A DNA stretch of 64,000 nucleotides from a virus (IMGVR_UViG_3300021960_000027:1-64000), one strand, 5' to 3'. Counted from the first letter of the stretch, positions 43,351 through 50,812 are shown. Notes: generated from the letters alone by a model not told the origin. Made by a program: numbers and translations.

Positions 43351-44886
43351 ATGCCGCTTTACTTTTCTGATCGCGGTTTGTACCCATTTCAGGCCGACCA
43401 CATTGCTGTCGCCATGACACGCCCAAATAACTTGATGGCTTGGGATACAGGATTGGGTAAAACTCACGGGGCAATGGCTACTGCATCTTTTCTTATTGAA
43501 GATGGAGTTATTGACTATTTGCTGATGGTTGTTGAGCGCAACAAAATGAAGGAATGGGCAGAAGACTTTAGGGCATTTACTGATCTTGAAGTTGCTATTT
43601 ACGACGGGACACCTAAGCGAAGACAAAAACTCTTAGTCGAACTCCCTCAGGTTCTCATTGCGACGTATGAAACTGCTCGCCAAGACATGGTCAAGAAAGA
43701 CCCTGCGGATTCTCGCAAACTTTCACCCAACGTGTTGACTGATGCTTACTTAGGTAAGCGAATCATGGTCGCATACGACGAGATGGCAAAGTTGGGCAAC
43801 CGAAAGAGCCTTCTTCATCGGGCGCACTCACTTGCCATTAAGAACTGGAGGGAATCAGGAGAGTGCAGAGTCCTTGGATTGACGGCAACACCAATGGAAA
43901 GAAACCCTGTCAACTACTACAACCTTGGCAGAATCCTAACTCCAGACACGATTGGCACAGTAAGCCAATTCACAAAAGAACACGTTTTGGACTACGACAT
44001 GTTTGGCAACCCTAACAAGTTCTTCAATTTGCCTTCGCTGGCTAAGAAAATGGAGCCGGTCTTGCTTCGTAAAAGAAAGACTGACCCAGATGTCATTGAC
44101 CAGTTCCCCAAAATGGTTGAGCGATTTTCGTACATTGACATGGAGCCAGAGCAAAAGCGTTTTTACGATGAGGTAAAAGATTATTTGATTTATCAGGACG
44201 ACCCATTGCTAGACCAAGTTGGATTTACCGTGCTACGAATGATCGCAGGGCACCCAGCCTCGCTTCTCTCATCGGAAGGCGAACTCGCTAATCAGTTCGT
44301 CCAATCGGTGGGAGTCGAAGCAATCAAAGGAATGGGTTCGGCAAAAATCGATGCGCTAGTCGATCATTTAAATGAGGTTGTTGTTGGTCAGGGAGCGCAG
44401 GTTGTTGTTTTCTCTTACTATGTTTCTATTATCGAACTGATTGCAAAAACTTTGAAAAAAGAAGGAATCTCTTTCTCCGTCAACCACGGGCAGATGTCTT
44501 CAACAGCAAGAGAGCAGTCAAAGAGTGAATTTCGCAGTGGCGCAGTTAATGTGTTTCTTACCAGTAGTGCTGGCGAGCGAGGAATCAATCTTCCAGAGGC
44601 AACGTACGTTGTAAACTTTGATTTGCCGACTAAGCACACTTCTTACCTTCAGCGTCTCAATCGCATCAGTCGAATTGGTAACGTAAAAAGCGACATTGTT
44701 GTCGCCCATTCGTACATTGTTAGAGACAGCATTGAAGAAGGTATTGCCAAATTGTGGCTCGGCAGAAACTATCAAAGTGACATTTTGCTTGATGGCGACC
44801 ACGACGATTTAGAGGATGAATCATTTATCTCATCTTCTGACAGAAGGGCACTGCTTCGCACCGCCGAACTCCAAGGGAAGAAGTGA
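43351..44886 (+). CDS. SNF2-family DNA helicase/translocase
   Basis: A 511-aa protein. Motif I is AWDTGLGKTHGA, motif II VAYDEMAKL (DEMA in place of DEAH) and motif III GLTATPMERN. The C-terminal RecA lobe has SSAGERGINLPEA and QRLNRISRIG (motif VI). This is a complete two-lobe SF2 core without accessory domains. Phage SNF2 proteins are usually placed in DNA remodelling, recombination or replication restart, as with T4 UvsW. It opens a new gene block after the tail genes. The 35-nt upstream gap shows no clear promoter. Confidence 0.88.
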   Translation: MPLYFSDRGLYPFQADHIAVAMTRPNNLMAWDTGLGKTHGAMATASFLIEDGVIDYLLMVVERNKMKEWAEDFRAFTDLEVAIYDGTPKRRQKLLVELPQVLIATYETARQDMVKKDPADSRKLSPNVLTDAYLGKRIMVAYDEMAKLGNRKSLLHRAHSLAIKNWRESGECRVLGLTATPMERNPVNYYNLGRILTPDTIGTVSQFTKEHVLDYDMFGNPNKFFNLPSLAKKMEPVLLRKRKTDPDVIDQFPKMVERFSYIDMEPEQKRFYDEVKDYLIYQDDPLLDQVGFTVLRMIAGHPASLLSSEGELANQFVQSVGVEAIKGMGSAKIDALVDHLNEVVVGQGAQVVVFSYYVSIIELIAKTLKKEGISFSVNHGQMSSTAREQSKSEFRSGAVNVFLTSSAGERGINLPEATYVVNFDLPTKHTSYLQRLNRISRIGNVKSDIVVAHSYIVRDSIEEGIAKLWLGRNYQSDILLDGDHDDLEDESFISSSDRRALLRTAELQGKK

Positions 44887-45212
44887 TGACAACCAACTTA
44901 ATCGAACAAGCAAGTGCTTCTATTAACCAACTGGTAAACAGGCACTCGCTGGGTGACGATATTTATTGGAGTCTTTCCCCAATGCTGGTTCCTACTCCAA
45001 ACGGACCGCAAGCCGTCTACGGGTTGATGATGCACATGCGATCCCCAGTGATTGGCAACACTCTCACAACGTTCTCCATCATTGAAAACCCGCTTGACCT
45101 GTTAAACGATGATGAATTGGAACGACACGTTCAGACCGTTTGTGAAGGACTGAAGGAAAGTCGTTCTGAAATGCTCTCTTCGACCAGCCCATTACAATCG
45201 GAGATGAAATGA
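44886..45212 (+). CDS. Hypothetical protein
   Basis: A 108-aa protein overlapping the helicase stop (TGATG); GTG 44883 is an alternative start. A helix, then IYWSLSPMLVPTPNGPQAVYGLMMHMRS, suggests a small alpha/beta fold. The pattern of a late PLDLLNDDELE acidic helix is mirrored in the next protein (PLEILSEENFR), so the two may be divergent paralogues. Function unknown. Confidence 0.7.
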   Translation: MTTNLIEQASASINQLVNRHSLGDDIYWSLSPMLVPTPNGPQAVYGLMMHMRSPVIGNTLTTFSIIENPLDLLNDDELERHVQTVCEGLKESRSEMLSSTSPLQSEMK

Positions 45213-45571
45213 CACAACGAATCACGACGATGATGGCTGAAATTGTTTGCGAGGTTGCCCAAAGGGGAATCTTAAATAGCGATTCTTTTTCTTACGAAGT
45301 TGGAGTCGGTCCGATGCCAACGTTTGATGAGGAAGAGGGCATGCAGTACGACATGCAGGCGTGGACGATTCTTCGACTTGATGAAGAAGAATCAAATACC
45401 TGCTCAACTATCTGCCTCGCCACTCCACTAGAAATTCTTTCCGAAGAGAACTTTCGGTCTGCCATTGAGAAGGCAGTCGTTGAAATCGAATTCAGTCGAC
45501 TCGCCTCGTCAATTATGGACGAGGAAGAGTTGATGGAGGTTGAGTTAATTATCTACGAAGATGAGGACTGA
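45209..45571 (+). CDS. Hypothetical protein
   Basis: A 120-aa acidic protein starting in an ATGA overlap with the previous gene. Possible distant paralogue of it, sharing helix-strand order and a PLEIL motif. Its 3' end overlaps by 19 bases the 3' end of the convergent minus-strand gene. Function unknown. Confidence 0.7.
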   Translation: MTQRITTMMAEIVCEVAQRGILNSDSFSYEVGVGPMPTFDEEEGMQYDMQAWTILRLDEEESNTCSTICLATPLEILSEENFRSAIEKAVVEIEFSRLASSIMDEEELMEVELIIYEDED

Positions 45572-46134
45572 TTGCGAGCCTTCGCCTCGCGAGCCTTAGC
45601 CATCCGCTCAACCAGAATCGCACGCTGTTCTGGAGTAAGTTCACGCTTCTTCCGTGGGGCGGTGAACTTGACCTTGAGTTTCTTGAACTCTGCCTTAAGG
45701 CTGTCGTGGGCTTCTTTGCCCATGAAGTGACGGACAAGATCAAGTTCAACCTGACAAAACCTCCAGTTGTGCTTGTTGTGCAAGCCAGCCAAGTGGTGAG
45801 CAACTTCGTGGATGACGACAAACTCTTGCCTGCCCCAAATTCCTAGCGAGATAGTTTTAACTCCCCACTCGTCGCGTGCCATCCCACCGCTTTTACCCGC
45901 TACAACCCGAATGCTCTTGCCCCACCGGATAATGCCCGAAGAGTCGTACTTCCTCTGGACGTACTTTGATGTCAGGATTTTGTCGACCATCTTCTGGCAC
46001 TCTTCGATGGTCATCGGCTGAATCTCTCGGTTGCCTACTGAACCGTACGCCGTCTTCCGATATACGGACTGCTGAATGCCAGCGTTCCGCTCTGCCTTGT
46101 AAACCTTGCTTCTCTGGCTATCTCGCTGTGACAT
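45553..46134 (-). CDS. TIGR04338-like zinc metallohydrolase
   Basis: A 193-aa minus-strand protein. I chose the ATG at 46134 because AGGGA lies just upstream and it gives MSQRDSQRSKVYKAE, the N-terminus expected of TIGR04338 proteins. HEVAHHLAGLHNKHNWRF is the metal-binding HExxH with a later histidine. The C-terminus is basic (RKKRELTPEQRAI). Family members are actinobacterial and of unknown substrate; the fold recalls SprT-like proteases. Opposite orientation to neighbours suggests independent control. Confidence 0.8.
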   Translation of the reverse strand: MSQRDSQRSKVYKAERNAGIQQSVYRKTAYGSVGNREIQPMTIEECQKMVDKILTSKYVQRKYDSSGIIRWGKSIRVVAGKSGGMARDEWGVKTISLGIWGRQEFVVIHEVAHHLAGLHNKHNWRFCQVELDLVRHFMGKEAHDSLKAEFKKLKVKFTAPRKKRELTPEQRAILVERMAKAREAKARNQSSSS

Positions 46135-46249
46135 CTTCCCTCCCGATGTGTTGGTTGATACAATGATATTATCACATGGAAAAATCTGAGTCAAATTGTA
46201 GAATGCCGTTCGCTACCAATGATTGCTGGTACGCTGTGCTAAACAATAC

Positions 46250-46278
46250 TTGCACTGACTGTCAGGGAATGCTAAAGT
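46250..46278 (+). promoter_or_regulatory. Sigma70-like promoter
   Basis: TTGCAC (46250-46255), a 17-nt spacer and TAAAGT (46273-46278). It is 21 nt upstream of ATG 46300, with AGGAGG between. Confidence 0.6.
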
Positions 46279-46299
46279 CGTCTCAGGAGGACAACCAAC

Positions 46300-46644
46300 A
46301 TGATGTACGATCCAAAGGCAATGCTCGTTTTGACCAAGCGATTGGTCGGGGAAATGAAGGGCAAGTTTTCTTCAACCCTTGACCCAGACTCAAGGCAGTA
46401 TCTCAAGGAGACGCTGGAGAATCTTTCTTCACTGAGTGGAGATCGTCAGTGCGTAAAGGTCGACCTAGAGTTCGTTACGTTCATCGACCAAGCAATGTGT
46501 CAGTGGATTGAAGAGCAGATCAGCGAGTTGTACGGCAACTACAGCGTGTCTTCAACCAAGATGCTCAACCATTTTCGTCAAGTGAAAAGCGATCTTGACG
46601 AGTCAGTCTTGGACTGGGCACGGACAGCAATTTTTACCGACTGA
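46300..46644 (+). CDS. Hypothetical protein
   Basis: A 114-aa protein with AGGAGG 9 nt before ATG. Sequence LENLSSLSGDRQCVKVDLEFVTFIDQAMCQWIEEQI resembles a STAS/DUF-like alpha-beta unit but is too short to assign. It has its own promoter and is followed by the HicA-like gene. Function not recognised. Confidence 0.72.
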   Translation: MMYDPKAMLVLTKRLVGEMKGKFSSTLDPDSRQYLKETLENLSSLSGDRQCVKVDLEFVTFIDQAMCQWIEEQISELYGNYSVSSTKMLNHFRQVKSDLDESVLDWARTAIFTD

Positions 46645-46670
46645 GAATCAACTGGGGGAAAGGAGGAACA

Positions 46671-46889
46671 GTGGCAAAAAACAATCAGCCATCAATCAAA
46701 AAGGACGTACGGAAAGTCATTCGTCGTGCTGAGGAAAGTGGATGGGTTGTTGAGTACACCCGAAATGGTCACATTAAGTGGGTGGCTCCAGACGGAGTTA
46801 CGATATTGATTTGTCCGTCAACCGGCTCTAGTCGGTCATGGAAGAATCATCTTGCTCGCTTGCGTCGACACGGGATCACAGAAAAATAA
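46671..46889 (+). CDS. HicA-like small protein
   Basis: A 72-aa basic protein from GTG with AAAGGAGG upstream. RRAEESGWVVEYTRNGHIKWV with its central His, then a Ser-rich turn and basic helix (SWKNHLARLRRHG), fits the double-stranded-RNA-binding-like fold of HicA mRNA interferases. No HicB antitoxin is next to it. Such solitary HicA-like proteins are frequent in actinophages. They may not act as toxins. Confidence 0.62.
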   Translation: MAKNNQPSIKKDVRKVIRRAEESGWVVEYTRNGHIKWVAPDGVTILICPSTGSSRSWKNHLARLRRHGITEK

Positions 46890-46900
46890 TCTGTGATTTG
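46875..46900 (+). terminator. Hairpin overlapping the HicA-like stop codon
   Basis: ATCACAG (46875-46881) pairs with CTGTGAT (46891-46897) and is followed by TTGT. It probably ends the 46300-46889 transcript. Confidence 0.5.
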
Positions 46901-46903
46901 TAT

Positions 46904-47320
46904 GGGAAGACATTCCGCGTGGTAATGTCGTCCCGTGGTTCTCAACCTCATTGGTACATCACCTTCACTCCGGTGGTCGGGGTTCGCCCGTTATAGCGAC
47001 GTACGGTCGTGGGAGGTCGTTACACCCCACCGAAAGGCTAGTCGTACCTATCAGCCATAACGAGTCGATCACCAGCGTCGGGTTCCAAGGCGTGCCCGTT
47101 CCCCGACACTGATACGAGAACCATGCTGAGTCGACATATACCGGCAACGGATGTAAAACACGGTCATCATTGACTGTGGGGTAAAGCAGGGAAACCTGTG
47201 TGACACATCTCTGGGCTGACGGGAACCCATGCGGAGTTCAGCCCCAGACCCTCTGAGCGCGAAACCAGCCAGAGAAAGATTTATCTTTCTTTGTCGCGTT
47301 CAGGGGGGTCTGGGCACCCC
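46904..47320 (+). ncRNA. Long structured non-coding RNA candidate
   Basis: This is the only stretch of more than 300 bases without a gene on either strand. It folds into many stems. GGGA-GACATT (46904-46914) pairs with AATGTC-TCCC (46924-46934). CGGTGG (46971) pairs with CCACCG (47027-47032), enclosing a CGGG/CCCG hairpin. GTCGGG (47077) pairs with CCCGAC (47102). CAGG-GAAA-CCTG (47187-47198) is a GNRA hairpin, and CTGGGCTGA (47211) has a partner at 47238-47247. A long terminal arm is CCAGACCC (47244) with GGGTCTGG (47306-47313), enclosing an 8-bp AGAAAGAT hairpin. Strand is assumed from the neighbours. I cannot match it to tmRNA, RNase P, 6S or a group I intron by eye. Confidence 0.6.
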
Positions 47321-47343
47321 ATCGGAGTTCAAGGGTAAGAGAT

Positions 47344-47375
47344 ACTGTCAATAAGATTCTTTCTACTTCTAAGAG
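47344..47375 (+). promoter_or_regulatory. Candidate phage late promoter motif
   Basis: ACTGTC (47344-47349), 20 nt, TAAGAG (47370-47375). It lies between the structured non-coding stretch and the gene at 47405. A second TAAGAG occurs at 47336. Confidence 0.6.
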
Positions 47376-47404
47376 ATGTAAGTATTTAAGTCTTTGGAGT
47401 TCTG

Positions 47405-47782
47405 ATGCCTGTTGTTCGTAATTTGGTTCGTAGTGCGTCTGGTGAAACCTATTATCATGCTTCTTTGTATGAATTCCGTCAGGGTGAGATCGTGAAGCCT
47501 GCGTCTCAGGGGTTGAAGGCGAATTGGAACGAGACGAATCCTGAGTATGCGTATGCGATGAAGTCTCTTGATGATGCGTGGCGGTGGGCTGATAAGGGTC
47601 ATCAGAATCATGTGTATTACGATCATCAGGGCGAGTATTTGGCTTGTATGCATTGGCCGATGGTGTTTGAGGTGGTTGCGGTGAATCCTGCGGATGTTGT
47701 GGATGAGGATATGCCGTGGAGTGGTGTGATGTCGAAGTCTGGGTTTCGGGTAGTTCGCCAGATGCCTGATCCTGATTTGTGA
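47405..47782 (+). CDS. Arr-like ADP-ribosyltransferase-fold protein
   Basis: A 125-aa protein with GGAG 5-6 nt before ATG. YYHASLYEFRQGEIVKPAS, then AYAMKSLDDAWRWAD and VFEVVAVNPADVVDED, follow the strand order of Arr (rifampin ADP-ribosyltransferase) proteins. In these the opening YHG-type motif binds NAD. Here GT is replaced by AS, so activity is uncertain. In a phage it could modify host proteins or nucleic acid. Size is close to Arr (about 140 aa). Confidence 0.55.
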   Translation: MPVVRNLVRSASGETYYHASLYEFRQGEIVKPASQGLKANWNETNPEYAYAMKSLDDAWRWADKGHQNHVYYDHQGEYLACMHWPMVFEVVAVNPADVVDEDMPWSGVMSKSGFRVVRQMPDPDL

Positions 47783-47783
47783 T

Positions 47784-47816
47784 ACTGTCTGCGTGGTAGT
47801 TTTAACTGGATAAGAG
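47784..47816 (+). promoter_or_regulatory. Candidate phage late promoter motif
   Basis: ACTGTC (47784-47789), 21 nt, TAAGAG (47811-47816), 26 nt before the ATG of the modular gene at 47843. Confidence 0.6.
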
Positions 47817-47842
47817 TTGTACCGCACAACCTTGAGGTCTTT

Positions 47843-49252
47843 ATGAAAACATTGTTTGATCTGATTCCTGAACCCAACGAAAGTCGTTCTGCTTCGCTCA
47901 AAACTGCGATTAGCGTTCCAAAAGATTTTCCTGTTCAGCCAGACCCAAACGGTAATGCGACTTGTGGTGTGTGTGGGTTGTCTTGGGATGACGATGTTGT
48001 GACATCGTTTACGCCCGTTCCCGCTGGTCGTTGTCCTTTTGAATATTTCCATGAAGATTGGGACGAAGAGGACGATGAGGACGATGAGTTTTCGTCTTAT
48101 GCTTCGCGCAAGACGGCGGGTGATTATTCTCATTGGAATGAAGAAGCAGATCGAATGCGGTATTTGGATGAGAAGGATTACGAGCCAGACCCGTATGACT
48201 CTTATGAATCTTCTGGCGGTTATGACCATTGGGACGAAGAGGACGAAGATGACATTGAGTCACTGAGTTCTCGCAAAGTTGCTGGCGATGCTCCCGTGTG
48301 TCAAATCTGTAGTGGCACGGGTGCAGGAGTACAATTTTCTATGTTTCCTCAGGTTGAGGGATATTCGTTTGGTGAGATTTGCGTTGATTGTGAAGAGCGG
48401 TTGGCGATTGAGCAGTCGGAACTTTCAGCGGATGACGATCTTTCTTTGATGTACGGTGCGTCACGCAAGACTGCTGGCGCAATGCTTCAGATTGTTTGGG
48501 AAAACGATAAGGGTGACCCAGAAGTCCACAGGGCTGGTTGCGGTAATCTTGCTAAGTACAAGAGGGGCGTTGACAATCCGACGGAGTATGCGTCACTGAA
48601 AGATGTGACGTTTGATATCTATCCTCCCGATGATTTTGGGTATGACGAGGGCGATTGGGAGATTTATGCTCCGAAGGTTCACAGTTGCGTGAAAGGATTG
48701 CCGAAGACTGCCGGTCTGCTTATCTACAAGATTGAGACACCTAAGGGTGTTCTTCCTTACGATTTTGAGACTGAGCAAGATGCCAAAGATTTTGCGATGG
48801 CAAGTTTGTCTTGGACAGGAACGAAGTATCGAATCATCAAGAAGCGCAGGGTCGCCGGTAGTAAAGTTTCTGCTTGGGATGCGCCTTCTGAAAATGACCA
48901 GTATGACGCACCGATGCATTCAAAGATGTATCCAGAGATTGTGATTTATGCTCCGGGCACAATGGCCGCGACAATTATTGTCCCCGATTATTACGCAGAT
49001 AAGTGGATTCCAAAAGAATTGCTTATTTCTCCAAGCGTTACTCGCGTGAAGGCTGGAGCGCATTTTGATGTCTATCCAATCAGTGTTGATGGATACGCTT
49101 TCTCTGAGGGTATGCCAATCGATATCCCTCTAGCGTTCATTCCCGGTTTGGCTGATGAGTGGAGCGGAAGTTCTCAGCAGTGGCATTTGGATGAAATGAA
49201 TCGTCTGTATGGCACTGATTACAAGTTTAAGACTGTTGCGAAGCGGAGGTAA
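47843..49252 (+). CDS. Modular protein with six SRKTA-type linkers
   Basis: A 469-aa protein under its own promoter motif. Linker peptides are SLKTAI (to A22), ASRKTAG (87-93), SSRKVAG (142-148), ASRKTAG (206-212), PKTAG (287-291) and KKRRVAG (333-339). They bound seven segments. The first large one has a zinc-ribbon pair (CGVCG and CPFEYF), the fourth CQICSGTG and CVDC. The others are acidic or beta-rich. KTVAKRR closes the protein. No family is recognised. Together with the 7850 and 9412 proteins it forms a class of beads-on-a-string proteins that I infer are substrates of the prohead protease. Confidence 0.84.
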   Translation: MKTLFDLIPEPNESRSASLKTAISVPKDFPVQPDPNGNATCGVCGLSWDDDVVTSFTPVPAGRCPFEYFHEDWDEEDDEDDEFSSYASRKTAGDYSHWNEEADRMRYLDEKDYEPDPYDSYESSGGYDHWDEEDEDDIESLSSRKVAGDAPVCQICSGTGAGVQFSMFPQVEGYSFGEICVDCEERLAIEQSELSADDDLSLMYGASRKTAGAMLQIVWENDKGDPEVHRAGCGNLAKYKRGVDNPTEYASLKDVTFDIYPPDDFGYDEGDWEIYAPKVHSCVKGLPKTAGLLIYKIETPKGVLPYDFETEQDAKDFAMASLSWTGTKYRIIKKRRVAGSKVSAWDAPSENDQYDAPMHSKMYPEIVIYAPGTMAATIIVPDYYADKWIPKELLISPSVTRVKAGAHFDVYPISVDGYAFSEGMPIDIPLAFIPGLADEWSGSSQQWHLDEMNRLYGTDYKFKTVAKRR

Positions 49253-49255
49253 GCA

Positions 49256-49546
49256 GTGGCTAACTATGAGGTTTTGAAATCAAAGCATGCTTCGTTGTCT
49301 ACTACTAACGAGGATGTTGTGACGGTGCTTGGTTCGATTCGCACGATTACCGTGCTGAACCACGATGCGTCAAACCTTTTGTATTTCAATGTTGGTGCAG
49401 TTGATCCGGGTGCAGTTACTTCTGCCGCGGACAATTCTTACTGTGTTCCCGTGAGCGGTGAGGTGACTGTTAAGTTGTCTTCACACGGTGCGGTTGTCCG
49501 TCTTATTGGAAGCGGAAACGCTTACTCTGTTCAAGCAATTCAATAA
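49256..49546 (+). CDS. Small beta-rich virion-like protein
   Basis: A 96-aa protein from GTG with GGAGG upstream. Strands such as TVLGSIRTITVLNHDASNLLYFN and VPVSGEVTVKLSSHGAVVRLIG form a likely beta sandwich, as in capsid decoration or fibre-tip proteins. It lies between two linker-containing genes. Function unknown. Confidence 0.66.
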   Translation: MANYEVLKSKHASLSTTNEDVVTVLGSIRTITVLNHDASNLLYFNVGAVDPGAVTSAADNSYCVPVSGEVTVKLSSHGAVVRLIGSGNAYSVQAIQ

Positions 49547-49557
49547 AGGAATACCTA

Positions 49558-50142
49558 ATGGCTCTTAAATTAGTTCATGCAGGTCAAAATAATAATTTGA
49601 CCATGACGGTCACTTCACAAGGTTCTTCCTTGGTAGTTGTCAATTTGACTCCCGACTTTGGTCAAATGCTTCCAAGTGGCAGTTCTTTTAGTAACAGTAT
49701 TGCTCTTGATCGGAGCAAGGGTGCCGATTTCAACGTCAAGTATGTTTTGGACATTCTTGAGAAAGAATTGCGAGCAGTTTTTTCTAAAAACGAAGAGGGT
49801 TCAACGACTGCCTCTCGCAAAACTTCAGCACAGGCCGACCAGTTTTATCAAGACCTGTTCGTCACCGCGATGGAGGGTGGAGTTAATTTTTGGGCAGAGG
49901 TACAGGACTACGATCCGAGCAATCTTACTGCCACTCTGATTGACCTCATGGACGGGAAGAAGTACGAGGTAAATCGTTCAACTCTTCTTAAAGGGTACAA
50001 GTTGGCTCAAAATACTCCTTCTCACTGGTGGTCAATCGACAACAAGCCCCCAATGATTCCTAATGAAGAATGGGATTATGACGCTTGGGATGCCAACCTC
50101 GTTGTTCAGTTGGGTCTGTTTGAAGACATGGTGTACGGCTAA
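49558..50142 (+). CDS. Hypothetical protein with one SRKTS linker
   Basis: A 194-aa protein with AAAGGAAT upstream. Residues 1-80 are beta-rich (NNNLTMTVTSQGSSLVVVNL). TTASRKTSAQ (83-92) is a linker matching the 7850 protein. The C-terminal module is about 100 residues (FWAEVQDYDPSNLTATLIDLMD). Cleavage would give two products. No family is recognised. Confidence 0.74.
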   Translation: MALKLVHAGQNNNLTMTVTSQGSSLVVVNLTPDFGQMLPSGSSFSNSIALDRSKGADFNVKYVLDILEKELRAVFSKNEEGSTTASRKTSAQADQFYQDLFVTAMEGGVNFWAEVQDYDPSNLTATLIDLMDGKKYEVNRSTLLKGYKLAQNTPSHWWSIDNKPPMIPNEEWDYDAWDANLVVQLGLFEDMVYG

Positions 50143-50144
50143 CC

Positions 50145-50387
50145 ATGTTTACTGCTCCCCGTCCATCTTTTTCTGGGGAGACAGCATGGCTAGGTTTAAT
50201 TGCTTACGTCTTTGCGTATGACATCATTGCGCTTAGGTCTGGAAGGTCAACGTTAAGCGCGGCGTTCTACAACGGTGTTCAAAAGAAGCATTCTGCGTTT
50301 CTTTTGATCTTGGCGTGGGGCGCACTCACAGGTCACCTGTTCCATCTCATCCCCAGAAAGTACGATGTGTTCCACATCCTTGATTGA
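50145..50387 (+). CDS. Small membrane protein (DUF7427-like)
   Basis: An 80-aa protein starting 2 nt after the previous stop. Two hydrophobic helices (TAWLGLIAYVFAYDIIAL and AFLLILAWGALTGHLFHL) flank a polar loop (RSGRSTLSAAFYNG). It resembles actinophage membrane proteins of unknown role; the DUF number is from memory. It is separated by a few bases from a small basic gene. Confidence 0.66.
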   Translation: MFTAPRPSFSGETAWLGLIAYVFAYDIIALRSGRSTLSAAFYNGVQKKHSAFLLILAWGALTGHLFHLIPRKYDVFHILD

Positions 50388-50392
50388 TTGCC

Positions 50393-50527
50393 ATGAAGTC
50401 GTTTATCACATTCAAAGTTGATGCCCCGAAGAAAAAGCGTCCCGGCGTTCACGCCAAACGCGGTCAATCAGCAATGCCTGCATCGAAGAAGTACAAGAAG
50501 AAGTACCGAGGTCAGGGGCGACCGTAG
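50393..50527 (+). CDS. Small very basic protein (44 aa)
   Basis: An open frame from ATG 50393 to TAG 50527 gives a 44-residue protein with 16 Lys or Arg residues (KKKRPGVHAKRGQS, SKKYKKKYRGQGR). It resembles short basic proteins seen in many phages. Nucleic-acid or ribosome binding is plausible. No ribosome-binding site is evident, but it closely follows the previous gene. Confidence 0.66.
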   Translation: MKSFITFKVDAPKKKRPGVHAKRGQSAMPASKKYKKKYRGQGRP

Positions 50528-50528
50528 T

Positions 50529-50774
50529 TCAGCGTAAGTGCCTTTCGATGCATTCACGACAACAGCGGGGATGAAGATCACCTAGCCGAGTTCCCTTTTT
50601 ATGGATAACTGGCGATACTTCTGTGTCAAGCCGGAGGCTCTTGTTGCACCTTGCGTATCGGTCTTTCCCAACCATGTTGACAATGTGATATGTTTCGTCC
50701 CAGTGGGATGCAGATGCCCAACGAGAACGTTCGGCAGGTAGAAGCCGAATCTGTTTGTAAGTTAGGTCGTTCAT
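50529..50774 (-). CDS. Small zinc-finger-like protein
   Basis: An 81-aa minus-strand protein. A late cysteine cluster (RCNKSLRL, then CCRECIERH) suggests a zinc site. A strong promoter lies directly upstream and no Shine-Dalgarno is visible, so the mRNA may be leaderless or nearly so. It is convergent with the plus gene ending at 50527, with one base between. Function unknown. Confidence 0.66.
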   Translation of the reverse strand: MNDLTYKQIRLLPAERSRWASASHWDETYHIVNMVGKDRYARCNKSLRLDTEVSPVIHKKGTRLGDLHPRCCRECIERHLR

Positions 50775-50783
50775 AATCCAAAA

Positions 50784-50812
50784 GTTTGATAGAACATTCT
50801 TGATCTTGTCAA
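50784..50812 (-). promoter_or_regulatory. Sigma70-like promoter, minus strand
   Basis: On the minus strand TTGACA (50812-50807), a 17-nt spacer and TCAAAC (50789-50784) precede the ATG at 50774 by 9 nt. The -35 is a perfect consensus; the -10 is weak. Confidence 0.55.

Noticed and set aside
46250-46285. ACTGTC at 46258 as a phage promoter copy
   Set aside because: The required second half is absent at 19-22 nt; the sequence is better explained by TTGCAC-17-TAAAGT.
46176-46382. 68-codon plus-strand ORF before the gene at 46300
   Set aside because: It lacks a ribosome-binding site, contains the promoter of the next gene and overlaps that gene in another frame.
46904-47320. tmRNA or group I intron
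   Set aside because: No tag-encoding frame ending in Ala-Ala before a stop and no terminal tRNA-like acceptor are seen. No gene is interrupted at the site.
47369-48229. 286-codon minus-strand ORF
   Set aside because: It runs opposite to two well-supported plus-strand genes and their promoter motif, and its Arg/His-rich sequence is a typical antisense shadow.
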